Assembly: GCA_902793195.1 (NCBI GenBank)
Contig: CADBCS010000017.1
Coordinates: 1-64,000, forward strand
DNA from: an uncultured Coriobacteriaceae bacterium
GTDB taxonomy: Bacteria; Actinomycetota; Coriobacteriia; Coriobacteriales; Atopobiaceae
DNA: 64,000 bases
Direction: 5' to 3'
Positions 11,282 through 30,079 of this stretch are shown here, one piece after another. Under the pieces are notes generated by a model. The model saw only the letters and a program-made list of their open reading frames with translations, was not told the origin of the DNA and did no database searches. Every line of letters begins with the position of its first letter. Positions within the stretch are counted from its first letter, which is position 1. The position numbers and the translations under genes are program-made.

Positions 11282-11309
11282 GAGGGGACGGTCCCTTCGC
11301 GGCCGGTCG
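11282..11309. repeat. Repeat family A copy
   Basis: A single GGGGACGGTCCCTTC core with a GGCCGGTCG tail fills the gap after the acyl-CoA ligase stop. The palindrome GGGACGGTCCC matches the other intergenic copies. Confidence 0.65.
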
Positions 11310-11411
11310 CTTAGACAACACCAACTTTTTCGCAAAATATGCCCAACCAAACCAGCGAGATGCGCTACCTTGTGTTGTGTATGTCTAGGAGTAGGAGGTT
11401 GGCCCAAGATC

Positions 11412-13130
11412 ATGGAATCCATCAGAGACACCATAAACTATGTCTACGAGGACAAGCTCATACGCAAGAGCAGCTTTCACTACATCATCCCGGCCATCAT
11501 CGGGTTGGTGTTCGGTCAGATCTCACCTGTAATCGGCGGCATATGCATCTCGGCAAGTCTGGGCGAGGTCCCCTTCTCGGCACTCAGCACGATCGAGCCC
11601 ATCAACCTGGTCTTTAGCGCCATCGGCGGCCTGGGCGGCGTGGGATGCGGCATCACCATTGCCAAGTGCTCGGGATCGGGCGACAAGGACGCTGCCGCAC
11701 GCATCTTTACGCGCACCATCGTCGCCCTGTCGGCGGTGACGGTGGCCCTGTGCATCATCATGGCCATCTTTGCCGACCAGATCCTGCTGTTCCTGCGTGC
11801 GACGCCCGATAATCTGGCCTACGCGCGCGAGTATCTGCTGGTACTGCTGGCGGGATCGCTCGCGACCGTGCTCATGTTTGCCGGTGACTACATCCTCACC
11901 GACGACAACGACCCGGGCCTCGTGCTCGTGGGCAACGTGACTGCCGCCGTCGTCAACATCGTGGGCAACATCGTGGGCATGGAGGTCCTGCACTTCCACA
12001 TTGGGGCCAGCGCGTTTGCCATGGTGTTCGGCAACCTGTGCGCATGCCTCATCTTCCTGCGTCACTTCAAGAAGAAGGACAGCCTCTGCCGGTTCGTCAA
12101 GCCCGAGCGCAGGGAGGGCGACCCCAGCCTGTGGGCGTCGCTTAAGCCCGGCACGCCCATGGCCGCCATGTATGTGATGTTTGCGGTGCAAATGCTCGTG
12201 CAGAACCTCGTGCTTGCCAAGGAGAGCGGCACCAGCGGCTTGGGCAACTCCGCAGTCATCGACAACCTCGTGCTGTTCCTCACCATCTTTACCGCCTCGG
12301 CGAGCGAGCCGGTCATGCCGCTTGCCTCGTCCTACTTTGGCGAGGGCAACCGCTGCGGCATGCTGCTTGTCAAGCGCTCCATGTACCACCTGGGCCTGTT
12401 CGTCCTCGTCCCCATCATCGGCGTCCTGGTGCTCTTCCCGCAGCTGTTCATGGCCCTCTTCTCGGTGCAGGACAAGGTCATGCTCGAGACGCTGCCCTTC
12501 GCCATACGCATCGTGTGCCTCAACGCGCTGTTCACCTTCACCAACGACTCGATGGTCAACTACCTCGCGGCGACCGAGCGCGAGCACGTGGCAAACATCT
12601 CGTATGCCGTCCAGATTGCCGTTAACGTGGTCGCCACGCTGGGGCTGGCCGGGAGCGCGGGCATGGACGCGCCCTGGTACGGCACCATGATCTCCAACGT
12701 GTGCGCGTGCGCCTTCCTGCTGCTTGTGGGACGCCTCTTCCGGGGCTACTTGAAGCGCTACGCCGAGAACGCCCGGGTGCTGAGCGGCGGGCACGCCCAG
12801 ACGGAGGAGCTGGCCGAGTGGCGAAGCGAGTCCGCTCGGTTCCTCACGGAGTCGCAGGTGGCTACGGTGTGGGAGAAGGTCATAGAGCCCTTCCTTGCCG
12901 GAGACGGCGCGGAGCGCTCGCGGCTCTGCTCGTACACCGTGCTCGAGCGTGACAACGGAGACAAGGCCGCGATCCTGCGCTACGACTCGCACGTGCGGTT
13001 GCGCGACCTCCTGCTTGGGCAGGAGGGTGGCGAGGAGGACGAGGAGGAGCTCTCCCACGTGTACGGCGAGTGCATAGATTCCGAGTTCAACACCTTGCGC
13101 AGAAAGATGATCAACTTTAAGGCCGAATAG
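11412..13130 (+). CDS. MATE-family exporter with cytosolic C-terminal extension
   Basis: A 572-residue integral membrane protein with about twelve hydrophobic segments in two halves (roughly 15-225 and 250-450), as in multidrug and toxin extrusion antiporters that use H+ or Na+ gradients. After the last membrane helix about 110 hydrophilic residues follow, including an acidic EEDEEE stretch; these are not part of the usual MATE fold and are not recognised with confidence. ATG at 11412 lies 13 bases after GGAGG, a little far; in-frame upstream starts would add a poor leader. The NRPS starts 31 bases downstream, so the two are almost certainly one operon and this is the probable exporter of the peptide product. 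Confidence 0.85.
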   Translation: MESIRDTINYVYEDKLIRKSSFHYIIPAIIGLVFGQISPVIGGICISASLGEVPFSALSTIEPINLVFSAIGGLGGVGCGITIAKCSGSGDKDAAARIFTRTIVALSAVTVALCIIMAIFADQILLFLRATPDNLAYAREYLLVLLAGSLATVLMFAGDYILTDDNDPGLVLVGNVTAAVVNIVGNIVGMEVLHFHIGASAFAMVFGNLCACLIFLRHFKKKDSLCRFVKPERREGDPSLWASLKPGTPMAAMYVMFAVQMLVQNLVLAKESGTSGLGNSAVIDNLVLFLTIFTASASEPVMPLASSYFGEGNRCGMLLVKRSMYHLGLFVLVPIIGVLVLFPQLFMALFSVQDKVMLETLPFAIRIVCLNALFTFTNDSMVNYLAATEREHVANISYAVQIAVNVVATLGLAGSAGMDAPWYGTMISNVCACAFLLLVGRLFRGYLKRYAENARVLSGGHAQTEELAEWRSESARFLTESQVATVWEKVIEPFLAGDGAERSRLCSYTVLERDNGDKAAILRYDSHVRLRDLLLGQEGGEEDEEELSHVYGECIDSEFNTLRRKMINFKAE

Positions 13131-13161
13131 GACAGACATATCGCAACGGAGGCGAGGAAGC

Positions 13162-22302
<9,141 letters not shown>

Positions 22303-22332
22303 GACGCAAGCCGGACGCGCAATAGCGAAGAA

Positions 22333-22370
22333 CCCGCCCCCCAAAGGTTTGCGATCCTTTGGGGGGCGGG
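22333..22370. terminator. Bidirectional terminator between NRPS and SpoIIE gene
   Basis: CCCGCCCCCCAAAGG (22333-22347) pairs perfectly over 15 bases with 22356-22370 around an eight-base loop. It separates two convergent genes, so it can end the MATE-NRPS transcript and the opposing STAS-SpoIIE transcript. Confidence 0.8.
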
Positions 22371-22405
22371 CCTTGCTTTGCCGCGATCGGGTGCGTCCCT
22401 GTTCG

Positions 22406-24367
22406 CTACAGGTTAAAGCACATGGTGAGGACGTTCTGCCCGTCAGCGTACTCGTACGAGATGTCGTCGCACGACTTCTTGATAAACGCAATGCCCATCC
22501 CGCCAAACTCGAAGTCCTCGAACTCACGCTCTTCGGGCTGTTTGCTCAGCGGGTCAAAGGGCGTGCCGTCATCGCGCATGCACACGGCGATGCGATCGCT
22601 CGTGCGCGTAATCTCAACGGATGCGCGCGACGCCCCTGCGTAGTTGGCCACGTTGGCAAACGCCTCGTCGCAGGCAAGCGTAATGCGTGATTGCAGGGGC
22701 TTGTCAAGGTGCAGCTGATCCAGGAGCGCTCGTATCGAGGCGAAGGACGCAAGCTCTGGTTTCACTTCGACGCTCAGGTGCCGCGCCTCGCGCTTTTTGG
22801 CAACGAGTGCCAGGAGCGTGAGGTCGTCGAATTGCTCCTTGCCGGCAACAAAGCTATCCACGGCGTCGACGACGGTCCTAACGGTCTCCTCTGCGGTGGT
22901 GCAGCCAGAAACCGCCGTGGCCAATCGCTCCTCCCCAAAGAACTGCTTTGCCTCGTTGTTCGCCTCCACGGCTCCGTCGGTATAGAGCAGGATGCCTTGG
23001 CCGGGGTTGAGCGTTGTCGTTTCGTTTACGATTCCGGCGCCCTCAAAGAGCCCGAGCGCAATGCCGGGGTCGGGGTCGAGGAAGGTCCCGTCGGTGAGCA
23101 ACGGCGGAAGATGACCGGCATTCGCGTAGGTAAGCACGCCCGTGTCCTGGTTGAAGATGCCGGCAATAACCGTAACGAACATGTTCTCGGTGTTGTTTGA
23201 CTCCATGATGTCGTTTGCCTCATTGAGGGCGAGTGCCGGATCCATGGTGTCCTGCAGCTTCCTCCGTATGAGCGTAAGGCACATGGACATGTACAGCGCG
23301 GCGCTCACTCCCTTGCCGCTTACGTCGGCAACAATGACCAGCAGCTGGCCGTCGTCGAGCGGGGTGAGGGCGTAGAAGTCGCCGCCCACGGCTCGTGCGG
23401 TGCGGGCGAACGCGAAGGCGTCGTACCCATCGGTCTCCTCGTGACTCACCGACGGGACGAGGCTCTGCTGGATGCGCTGGGCAACCTGCAGCTCGGTGGT
23501 CGCGGCCACACGCTCCTCCGTCATCTCCTCGATGTGGGCAACATAGTGCTCGATGTCCGTGGTCATTTGGTTGAACGAGGTTACGATCTCGCCTATCTCG
23601 TCGTTATGCGGGGCCACGAGCGGTTCCTCGGGCGCCTTTCCTTCCTGGGCAAACGAACGCATGCTGGCCGACACGTTGCGAATGGGCTTTATGATGTAGC
23701 GGCTGAGCAGCACGAGCTCCATTATCGCAATCCCAAACACGGCCACGACTATGGGCACCGCAAACGCGAGCGTGTCTTCGCTTACGAGCGTGTCCGCAAA
23801 GTTGTAGTCGTAGTCGAGGCCAAGGATTGCATAACCGTTGTTTTCGGGCAGCACTATGCGGCGGTAGAAGCACAGGTCATTGCCAAACTGGTTCTTTACG
23901 GGTTCGGGCTCCTGTGGCTCGTCGCCCTGGAGCGCCTGTTTCTCGTATTCCGACAACGGCGCCGTGGAGATGGATCCCAGGCCGCGCTCTTCGGAAACCT
24001 GCGAATCGGACTCGATGTCCGTTGCGACGGTAAACAGGAACGTGCGCTCCGTGCGATCCGCGTTGACGGTGTACAGATACAGGTTGTCGGCGCCGCACTG
24101 GTCGCATATGTCGCGCATCTCTATGCGCAGCTGCTGGTAGGCCACGCTTGTGCTCGACGAGAAGTATTCGTCGTAGGGAACGTCCACGAGCTTGCTCTCA
24201 ACCATTCCCTTGGCGTAGTTGGCATACAGGTTGCCGTCGTTGCGAATGCTCCATACGTTGTAGTAATGCAGCAACGTATACGATACGGCAAAGCCGAGCG
24301 TCAGCGCGATTACCGTGATGATGGTGAATCGCGCGAGGATGGACTGCCGCTTTTGCCGTCTCTTCAT
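22406..24367 (-). CDS. Membrane SpoIIE-type phosphatase with fused RsbW-like ATPase
   Basis: A 653-residue membrane signalling protein. Residues about 12-33 are a transmembrane helix, about 40-215 an extracytoplasmic sensor, and about 220-245 a second helix. A HAMP linker (about 250-305) leads to a PP2C/SpoIIE phosphatase at about 315-520 with metal motifs GGDFYAL, VADVSGKGVSAAL and DDLTLLAL. The C-terminal about 125 residues form a GHKL ATPase like RsbW/SpoIIAB (ACDEAFANVANYA, DDGTPFDP, GGMGIAFI). Phosphatase and kinase-type ATPase in one chain is the layout of partner-switching regulators. ATG at 24367 is one base after the STAS stop. An alternative frame extension covers STAS and is rejected. 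Confidence 0.88.
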   Translation of the reverse strand: MKRRQKRQSILARFTIITVIALTLGFAVSYTLLHYYNVWSIRNDGNLYANYAKGMVESKLVDVPYDEYFSSSTSVAYQQLRIEMRDICDQCGADNLYLYTVNADRTERTFLFTVATDIESDSQVSEERGLGSISTAPLSEYEKQALQGDEPQEPEPVKNQFGNDLCFYRRIVLPENNGYAILGLDYDYNFADTLVSEDTLAFAVPIVVAVFGIAIMELVLLSRYIIKPIRNVSASMRSFAQEGKAPEEPLVAPHNDEIGEIVTSFNQMTTDIEHYVAHIEEMTEERVAATTELQVAQRIQQSLVPSVSHEETDGYDAFAFARTARAVGGDFYALTPLDDGQLLVIVADVSGKGVSAALYMSMCLTLIRRKLQDTMDPALALNEANDIMESNNTENMFVTVIAGIFNQDTGVLTYANAGHLPPLLTDGTFLDPDPGIALGLFEGAGIVNETTTLNPGQGILLYTDGAVEANNEAKQFFGEERLATAVSGCTTAEETVRTVVDAVDSFVAGKEQFDDLTLLALVAKKREARHLSVEVKPELASFASIRALLDQLHLDKPLQSRITLACDEAFANVANYAGASRASVEITRTSDRIAVCMRDDGTPFDPLSKQPEEREFEDFEFGGMGIAFIKKSCDDISYEYADGQNVLTMCFNL

Positions 24368-24368
24368 G

Positions 24369-24659
24369 CTAGGAGATGTCGAGGCGCTTGTCGAACCCTG
24401 CCATCTTGAATACCTGCATGACCTCGGCGGACACGTTGATAATGGCCAACGCACCGCGCATCTTCTTGTGTGCCGAGACAACCTGGCGCAGGCCCGCGGA
24501 CGAAATGTACTCTAGGCCGCAGAAGTCCAGGACGAGCTTGGTGCAGCCGGAATCAACCTGGCCAAGCGCGTCGCCCAGCTGTGGCGCGGTGCTGGTGTCG
24601 AGCCAGCCCTCGAGCGCGAGCGTCGTGGTGGTGCCGTCTATGGTGGAAGTAATGTTCAT
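24369..24659 (-). CDS. STAS-domain anti-sigma-factor antagonist
   Basis: A 96-residue single-domain protein of the SpoIIAA/RsbV type. The family motif is present as LDFCGLEYISSAGLRQV, whose Ser-Ser pair around residue 55 is the place where the partner kinase phosphorylates and the SpoIIE phosphatase dephosphorylates. ATG at 24659 follows AAAGGAG at normal spacing. The stop codon lies one base before the start of the SpoIIE gene, so they are translationally close and surely co-transcribed. No separate sigma factor or anti-sigma gene is present nearby, so the final target is unknown. Confidence 0.9.
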   Translation of the reverse strand: MNITSTIDGTTTTLALEGWLDTSTAPQLGDALGQVDSGCTKLVLDFCGLEYISSAGLRQVVSAHKKMRGALAIINVSAEVMQVFKMAGFDKRLDIS

Positions 24660-24949
24660 GCTAGGCTCCTTTGTAATTGGGACTGACTCTGTATTGTATC
24701 CCAATGTTCGCTGGGCGTTGGACTTACCCTCCCGTTGTTACGCGCGTGTGTCGTGCGTGCGCCCGCGCGGTGCGCGGGGGGAACAAAGGTGGTATAAAGG
24801 CACCCATGCATGCAAGCGTAGACATACATCCCTCCGTCCTGGGACTGCTGCTTCCTTAGGCGCTTCCGCGAGCAAGCGGTTGCGCCCATAACCCTTTTTG
24901 CAGTGTCTTGTCTTGCGTTCCCCAGTCTCAGAAACGGAGAAGTCCCGCT

Positions 24950-27553
24950 ATGAAACTCTCTTTCTCTACCATCGGTTGTCCCGCCTACGCATGGACCGAC
25001 ATCTATCCCATGGCCAAGGACCTGGGCTTCGACGGCATCGAGATCCGTGGCGTGGCCGGCAAGGCCTTCGCGCCCACGGCCCAGCCGTTCCTCCCGCGCC
25101 AGCGCCAGCGCACGCGCATGCAGCTCGAGCGCATCGGCCTAAAGATCTCGTGTTTCTCGAGTAGCTGCGAGTTGGGCACCGAGCAGGGTCGCGCCGAGGC
25201 CATCGGCGAGGTAACGGAATACCTCGAGCTCGCGAGCGAGATGGGCACCCCGTTCGTGCGTGTGCTTCTCTCGCGCGAGATCGAGCCTCTGGGCAACGTG
25301 GACGATACCGCCGTGATTGCCAGCCTGCGCCAGTTCGCCGAGCTGGCCGCCATCTACGACGTGACCGTGCTCATGGAGTCCGAGTCGGACTACGCCGACA
25401 CCGCACGCCTCGCCCGCGTGCTCGACGCGGTGGACTCTCCCTACGTGGGCGCCATCTGGGACATGCAGCACCCCTACCGCGTCTTTGGCGAGTCCCCCCA
25501 AACGTCCATCGCGAACCTGGGGAAGCACCTGCGCTACTGCCAGGTCAAGGACTCCGTCGTGGTGGACGGCGAGATACAGTACCGCATGATGGGGGAGGGC
25601 GACATGCCCCTTGCCCAGATGCTCGACGCGCTGCGCGAGCAGGGTTACGACGGCTACGTGTCGTTTGAGTGGCCGCGTCGCTGGGCGCGCAACGTGGCCA
25701 TTGGCGAGCCGGGCATCGTGTTCCCGCAGTTCATAAACTACATGCGCGACTACCTGGCCGGCGAGACTGCCCACGAGGCGACCGGGCACACCGAGGCCGA
25801 GGGCATCGAGGTGCCAGCCACCGCGGACGGGCTCACGGGCGAGTTGCAGGTGTCCCACAGCGGCGAGGGCACCTATCCCTGGCCCAAGGAGCACCTCATC
25901 GACCTCACGTTCCCGCAGGTGCTCGACCACCTGTGCGAGGTGTATCCCAACCAGCCCGCCTTCCGCTTTACCGAGTTCGACTACTCACGCACCTACGTCG
26001 AGTTCCGCGAGGACGTAAACGAGTTCGCGCGGGCGCTGGTGGCCATGGGCGTCATGCCGGGCGACAAGGTCGCCATCTGGGCGACGAACATTCCCGCGTG
26101 GTTCCTCACGTTCTGGGCGAGCGTCAAGATTGGCGCCGTGCTCGTTACGGTCAACACGGGCTACAAGATCCACGAGCTCGAGTACCTGCTGCGCCAGAGC
26201 GACACCTGCACGCTGGTGATGATCGACGAGTACAAGGGCACGAGCTACCTGGACATCGTCGACGAGCTCGTACCCGAGATGGGTGAGGCAGGCGAGGTGG
26301 GCACCTGGCACAGCGCCAAGCTGCCGTTCCTGCGCAACGTCATTACCGTCGACGGCCCGCATCCCGGCTGCTATTCCTGGGACGAGGCCCTGGCGCTCAG
26401 CTCCCGCGTCAAGCAGGCGGAGGTCGACTGGCGCTGCGCGCAGATTCGCAAGCACGACGTGTGCAACATGCAATATACCTCCGGCACCACCGGGTTCCCC
26501 AAGGGCGTCATGCTCACGCACTACAACGTGGTCAACAACGGCAAGGCCATCGGCGACTGCATGGACCTCTCGACCGCCGACCGCATGATGATCCAGGTGC
26601 CCATGTTCCATTGCTTTGGCATGGTGCTGGCCATGACGGCGTCCATGACGCACGGCGTAACCATGAGCCCCATCTCGGCCTTCTCGCCGCGAAAGGGCCT
26701 GGCCTGCATAAACAGGGAGAAGATAACCTGCTTCCATGGTGTGCCCACCATGTTTATTGCCATGATGAACACCCATCCCGCGTTCGAGGAGACCGACTTC
26801 AGCCACATGCGCACCGGCATCATGGCCGGAAGCCCTTGCCCCATCGAGAAGATGCGCGAGGTGATAGAACGCATGAACATGAAGGAGATATGCATCACCT
26901 ACGGCCAGACCGAGGCCAGTCCCGCCACCACCATGAGCAAGACCACCGACACGGTGGAGCAGCGCGTAACCACGGTGGGCCTGCCCATCTTTGGCGTGGA
27001 GACCAAGATTATCGACCCCGAGACGGGCACGGAGCTGGGTGACAACGAGCCGGGCGAGTTCTGCAGCCGCGGGTACAACACGATGAAGGGCTACTACAAG
27101 ATGCCCGAGGCTACCGCCGCCGCCATCGACGAGGACGGCTGGCTGCATTCCGGTGACATCCTGCTGCGACAGAGCGACGGGTACTATCGCGTGACGGGCC
27201 GCCTCAAGGACATGATCATCCGCGGCGGCGAGAACGTCTATCCCAAGGAGATCGAGGACTTCCTGTACACCTTCCCCAAGACCAAGGACGTGCAGGTAAT
27301 CGGCGTGCCCGACAAGGTGTACGGCGAGGCCGTGTGCGCCGAGATCATCCTGCGCGAAGGCGAGACGGCCACCGAGGAGGAGGTCAAGGAGTTCTGCCGC
27401 GCCCGCGTTGCCAAGGAGAAGATTCCGCAGTACGTGGTGTTCGTGGACGGCTATCCCATGAACGAGGCCGGCAAGATCCAGAAGTACAAGATGCGCGAGG
27501 AGGCCGTGGAGCTGCTCGGCCTGCAAGACGCCGCCTCCGTCGAGACGGCATAG
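24950..27553 (+). CDS. TIM-barrel (AP-endonuclease-2-like) / acyl-CoA ligase fusion
   Basis: An 867-residue two-domain protein. Residues about 1-270 are a sugar-isomerase-like TIM barrel (DLGFDGIEIRG, GAIWDMQHPYR, YVSFEWPRRW), a family usually acting on keto- or inositol-type sugars. After a linker of about 50 residues, residues about 320-860 are a fatty-acid-type AMP-forming acyl-CoA ligase with QYTSGTTGFPKGVM, ITYGQTEASP, GWLHSGDILL, GRLKDMIIRGGENVYPKEIE and the catalytic-lysine motif NEAGKIQKYK. No stop or frameshift lies between the halves, so the fusion is real in this sequence. ATG at 24950 follows CGGAGAAG. The pair of activities is not explained by a pathway I can name. Gap upstream (24660-24949) holds only divergent leaders. 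Confidence 0.85.
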   Translation: MKLSFSTIGCPAYAWTDIYPMAKDLGFDGIEIRGVAGKAFAPTAQPFLPRQRQRTRMQLERIGLKISCFSSSCELGTEQGRAEAIGEVTEYLELASEMGTPFVRVLLSREIEPLGNVDDTAVIASLRQFAELAAIYDVTVLMESESDYADTARLARVLDAVDSPYVGAIWDMQHPYRVFGESPQTSIANLGKHLRYCQVKDSVVVDGEIQYRMMGEGDMPLAQMLDALREQGYDGYVSFEWPRRWARNVAIGEPGIVFPQFINYMRDYLAGETAHEATGHTEAEGIEVPATADGLTGELQVSHSGEGTYPWPKEHLIDLTFPQVLDHLCEVYPNQPAFRFTEFDYSRTYVEFREDVNEFARALVAMGVMPGDKVAIWATNIPAWFLTFWASVKIGAVLVTVNTGYKIHELEYLLRQSDTCTLVMIDEYKGTSYLDIVDELVPEMGEAGEVGTWHSAKLPFLRNVITVDGPHPGCYSWDEALALSSRVKQAEVDWRCAQIRKHDVCNMQYTSGTTGFPKGVMLTHYNVVNNGKAIGDCMDLSTADRMMIQVPMFHCFGMVLAMTASMTHGVTMSPISAFSPRKGLACINREKITCFHGVPTMFIAMMNTHPAFEETDFSHMRTGIMAGSPCPIEKMREVIERMNMKEICITYGQTEASPATTMSKTTDTVEQRVTTVGLPIFGVETKIIDPETGTELGDNEPGEFCSRGYNTMKGYYKMPEATAAAIDEDGWLHSGDILLRQSDGYYRVTGRLKDMIIRGGENVYPKEIEDFLYTFPKTKDVQVIGVPDKVYGEAVCAEIILREGETATEEEVKEFCRARVAKEKIPQYVVFVDGYPMNEAGKIQKYKMREEAVELLGLQDAASVETA

Positions 27554-27695
27554 GGGTCCCGTGTGGGTCGTATCTGGGAGCGTGTCTCGCAAGGGCACGT
27601 CCCCGGGTGCGACCGCTCGGATGGGAGAATCGCTCCAATTCGTGCGCAAACCACACGAGTGATATAGTGTTCTCATATCGTACGCTGCTAACCTT

Positions 27696-27706
27696 GGGGG
27701 GGGGGG
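27696..27706 (+). repeat. 11-G homopolymer in the metalloprotease leader
   Basis: Eleven consecutive G residues lie nine bases before ATG at 27716, in the ribosome-binding position and about 28 bases after a TATAGT -10 candidate at 27663-27668. Slipped-strand changes in its length would alter translation start spacing. Confidence 0.8.
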
Positions 27707-27715
27707 TGCCGCTCT

Positions 27716-30070
27716 ATGAGACATACCATTGCCAACCGCATCCTTGCCGTCCTGCTTTCGGTGGCCACGGCCCTTTCCACATGCATGCCCGCCACCGTTG
27801 CCCTGGCAGAGTCGCGCGACGTGCAACTCCAGAACCACTGGCAGGCAGATGGACGAACGACGGTAAGCGGCGTGCTCATCGGTGACGTGCGTGCGCCCAG
27901 GGCAGGCGAGGCGCTCGATGACACGGCTCGAGTCGAGGCCGAGCCAAACGCGGCGTGGGACATTCCCGTGCTGTGGGTCTCCAACGACCTGGCGCTTGCG
28001 ACGAAGGCCGATGAGGGCAAGACCTATCTGCCCGTGCTTGCATTCTATGTGCCGCAGGACTATGCGCTTGCGGACGACACATGCACGGTCGGGCTCTCGG
28101 AATCGCTGGCCGAGCTCTTTGGCGGCAACCAGATCATCTCGGTGTACAACGCCGCAACGGGAATAACCTACATCATGCCCGCCGCTGCGCGAAGCCTCTT
28201 TGCCGCAGCCACGAGCAGCGAGCGGCAGGCAGACGAGAGCGCGGTCGAGACGTCCGACTCAGAGTCCCCTTCGGTGGCGGGAGAAGAGCCCGTGCCCAAC
28301 ACGGAATCGCCGGACAAGGCACGGTCACGCGAGGGCAAGCGCGATGATGCCAAACAGGGCGAGGAAAAGCAGGACGAGGGCAAGCAGGACGAGGCGCCCG
28401 TGCCCCCGCAAAAACCCTCCCTCATTGACATCTATTGCGGCCAGTCGGCAAGGGATGCGCTCACGGACGAGGACCTGGAGTGGCTCATCGACATCATCAT
28501 CAATACGATCGAGCCTCAAGCGGTCAACTATCTTGTCAACAAGTTCCCGGCGTTTGGCGCCGCTGCCCAAAATGGGGAGATCGGAAAGCAGATAGGTCTG
28601 TACATCTATTACAACAAGGGTGACAAGGACGGCGTGCGCGAGCATGAGACGGCACCGCAGGGTGCGCTTGCCTATGTCTCGGGGCATGCGGTCGAGCACG
28701 ATGGCGAGTACAAGTTCAGCTACATGATTGGCGTCAACATAGACGACCTGCTCATAAGGGACCTAAACGGGGATCCCGTGCGCGACGAGGACACGGGAAA
28801 ATTCAACCTCGTTCGCGTTGGCGAGAGCATGCACACCTTCGAGAACACCATGATCCACGAGTTGTTCCACGCGTTCATGGATGACTACAACCGGACGGGT
28901 ATGCTGGGCGTGACCAAGATCGGTGACTACGTGTTCGACAGCAACGGTGAGTTGATCTCCGACGCGCAGCGATACTACAAGCTGCACCTGCCCACGTGGT
29001 TTATCGAGGGAACGGCAAGCGCCGTGGAGAACGTCTTCCAGTTGCGCTTTGAGTGCTTTGATGCGTTGCGGATGGGGCCCGACGGCAAGCCGGGCGAATC
29101 CTTTACCCCTTCGACGCTCGTAGGCTGCTACCTCAATGGTACGTATGACGGAAAACCCGCGTACTTCGACTTGGCCAACTGCAACGCGAGCGTAAAGGAC
29201 AATGGGGTGGGCAACGCTATGTCCGCCTACGTCTGTGGTTACCTGGCCACGGTGTATCTTGCGAACCTTGCCAGCATAAGGGACACGGGCAGCTCCGCCA
29301 TCATCCTCAAGGACGGCAACGTCGACGACGTGTCGACCGATAGGTTGCGCATGGGACTCAACAGCATTCTTGAGCGCATGCACAAGGGCGAGTCCCTCGA
29401 CCAGATAATCGCAGACATTGCCCCCACCGACGCCTCTGGCAAAAAGCTCTACGCAGATACGGCGGACTTCCAGAACAAGTTCATCAAGGGCACGCCCACG
29501 ACGCTTCCCGGCGACATCTTGGAGTGGGAGTTGGAGGGCGACAAGAGCTCGAGCGCCTTCGTTGCGGATTATCTCAACTACCTAACCTACGTGAGCAATT
29601 TGCCAGACCGCAACTACAAGGCAAACGGGTCCATCCTGCTGCCGGTTGATGCGGACACGGGAAGCCCGCTTGACTACACCAAGTCAGCATCGTCCGAGTA
29701 CTATAAGGTCGTTGAGTCAAACAGGGAGGTGCCATCCACCGTTCCCGACTCGGCTGCGTTTGCGAGCGGCGGCAAGTCCGATCCCAATGGTCCGGCAACG
29801 ACATCGTCCGCCGAGCCCGTGGAGCCGCCGGTGCAGGCAGCGAATGCTCCCGCCGGTCCGCCGGTGCAGGCAACCGCAGCGCCCGCCGAGCCGCCTGCGT
29901 TGCAGGAGAGCGAGCCGAAGGCGGACGAGGCGGAGGCCAACGGTACGGCACGTGACGACGGTGCTGGCACAGAAGAGACCCCTGAGCCGACCGAAGAGGC
30001 CATCCCGGCACCAAGCGAGGCCACGGAGGAGCAGCCCTCCAATGGCCAGCCGTCCGATTCGGCCAACTAA
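27716..30070 (+). CDS. Secreted HExxH zinc metalloprotease
   Basis: A 784-residue exported protein. Residues 1-31 are a signal peptide ending near ATVALA-E. About 35-160 form an unrecognised domain, then a Glu/Lys/Gln-rich linker (about 165-235). The catalytic part, about 240-600, has HELFH at His381-His385 with Glu382, and a probable third zinc ligand Glu431 in WFIEGTAS, the gluzincin pattern. The C-terminal about 110 residues are Pro/Ala/Glu-rich and look like a wall-spanning stalk, but no LPXTG or membrane helix follows. ATG at 27716 is preceded by the G tract instead of a normal AGGAGG. The family is not one I can name; substrate unknown. Confidence 0.8.
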   Translation: MRHTIANRILAVLLSVATALSTCMPATVALAESRDVQLQNHWQADGRTTVSGVLIGDVRAPRAGEALDDTARVEAEPNAAWDIPVLWVSNDLALATKADEGKTYLPVLAFYVPQDYALADDTCTVGLSESLAELFGGNQIISVYNAATGITYIMPAAARSLFAAATSSERQADESAVETSDSESPSVAGEEPVPNTESPDKARSREGKRDDAKQGEEKQDEGKQDEAPVPPQKPSLIDIYCGQSARDALTDEDLEWLIDIIINTIEPQAVNYLVNKFPAFGAAAQNGEIGKQIGLYIYYNKGDKDGVREHETAPQGALAYVSGHAVEHDGEYKFSYMIGVNIDDLLIRDLNGDPVRDEDTGKFNLVRVGESMHTFENTMIHELFHAFMDDYNRTGMLGVTKIGDYVFDSNGELISDAQRYYKLHLPTWFIEGTASAVENVFQLRFECFDALRMGPDGKPGESFTPSTLVGCYLNGTYDGKPAYFDLANCNASVKDNGVGNAMSAYVCGYLATVYLANLASIRDTGSSAIILKDGNVDDVSTDRLRMGLNSILERMHKGESLDQIIADIAPTDASGKKLYADTADFQNKFIKGTPTTLPGDILEWELEGDKSSSAFVADYLNYLTYVSNLPDRNYKANGSILLPVDADTGSPLDYTKSASSEYYKVVESNREVPSTVPDSAAFASGGKSDPNGPATTSSAEPVEPPVQAANAPAGPPVQATAAPAEPPALQESEPKADEAEANGTARDDGAGTEETPEPTEEAIPAPSEATEEQPSNGQPSDSAN

Positions 30071-30079
30071 GGGTGATTG

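Noticed and set aside
9464-11434. A 656-codon frame opposite the acyl-CoA ligase.
   Set aside because: No recognisable domain and mirrors the coding strand's codon bias.
27554-27640. A further family A repeat (AGGGCACGTCCCC near 27592).
   Set aside because: The palindrome is too degraded to count as a copy.
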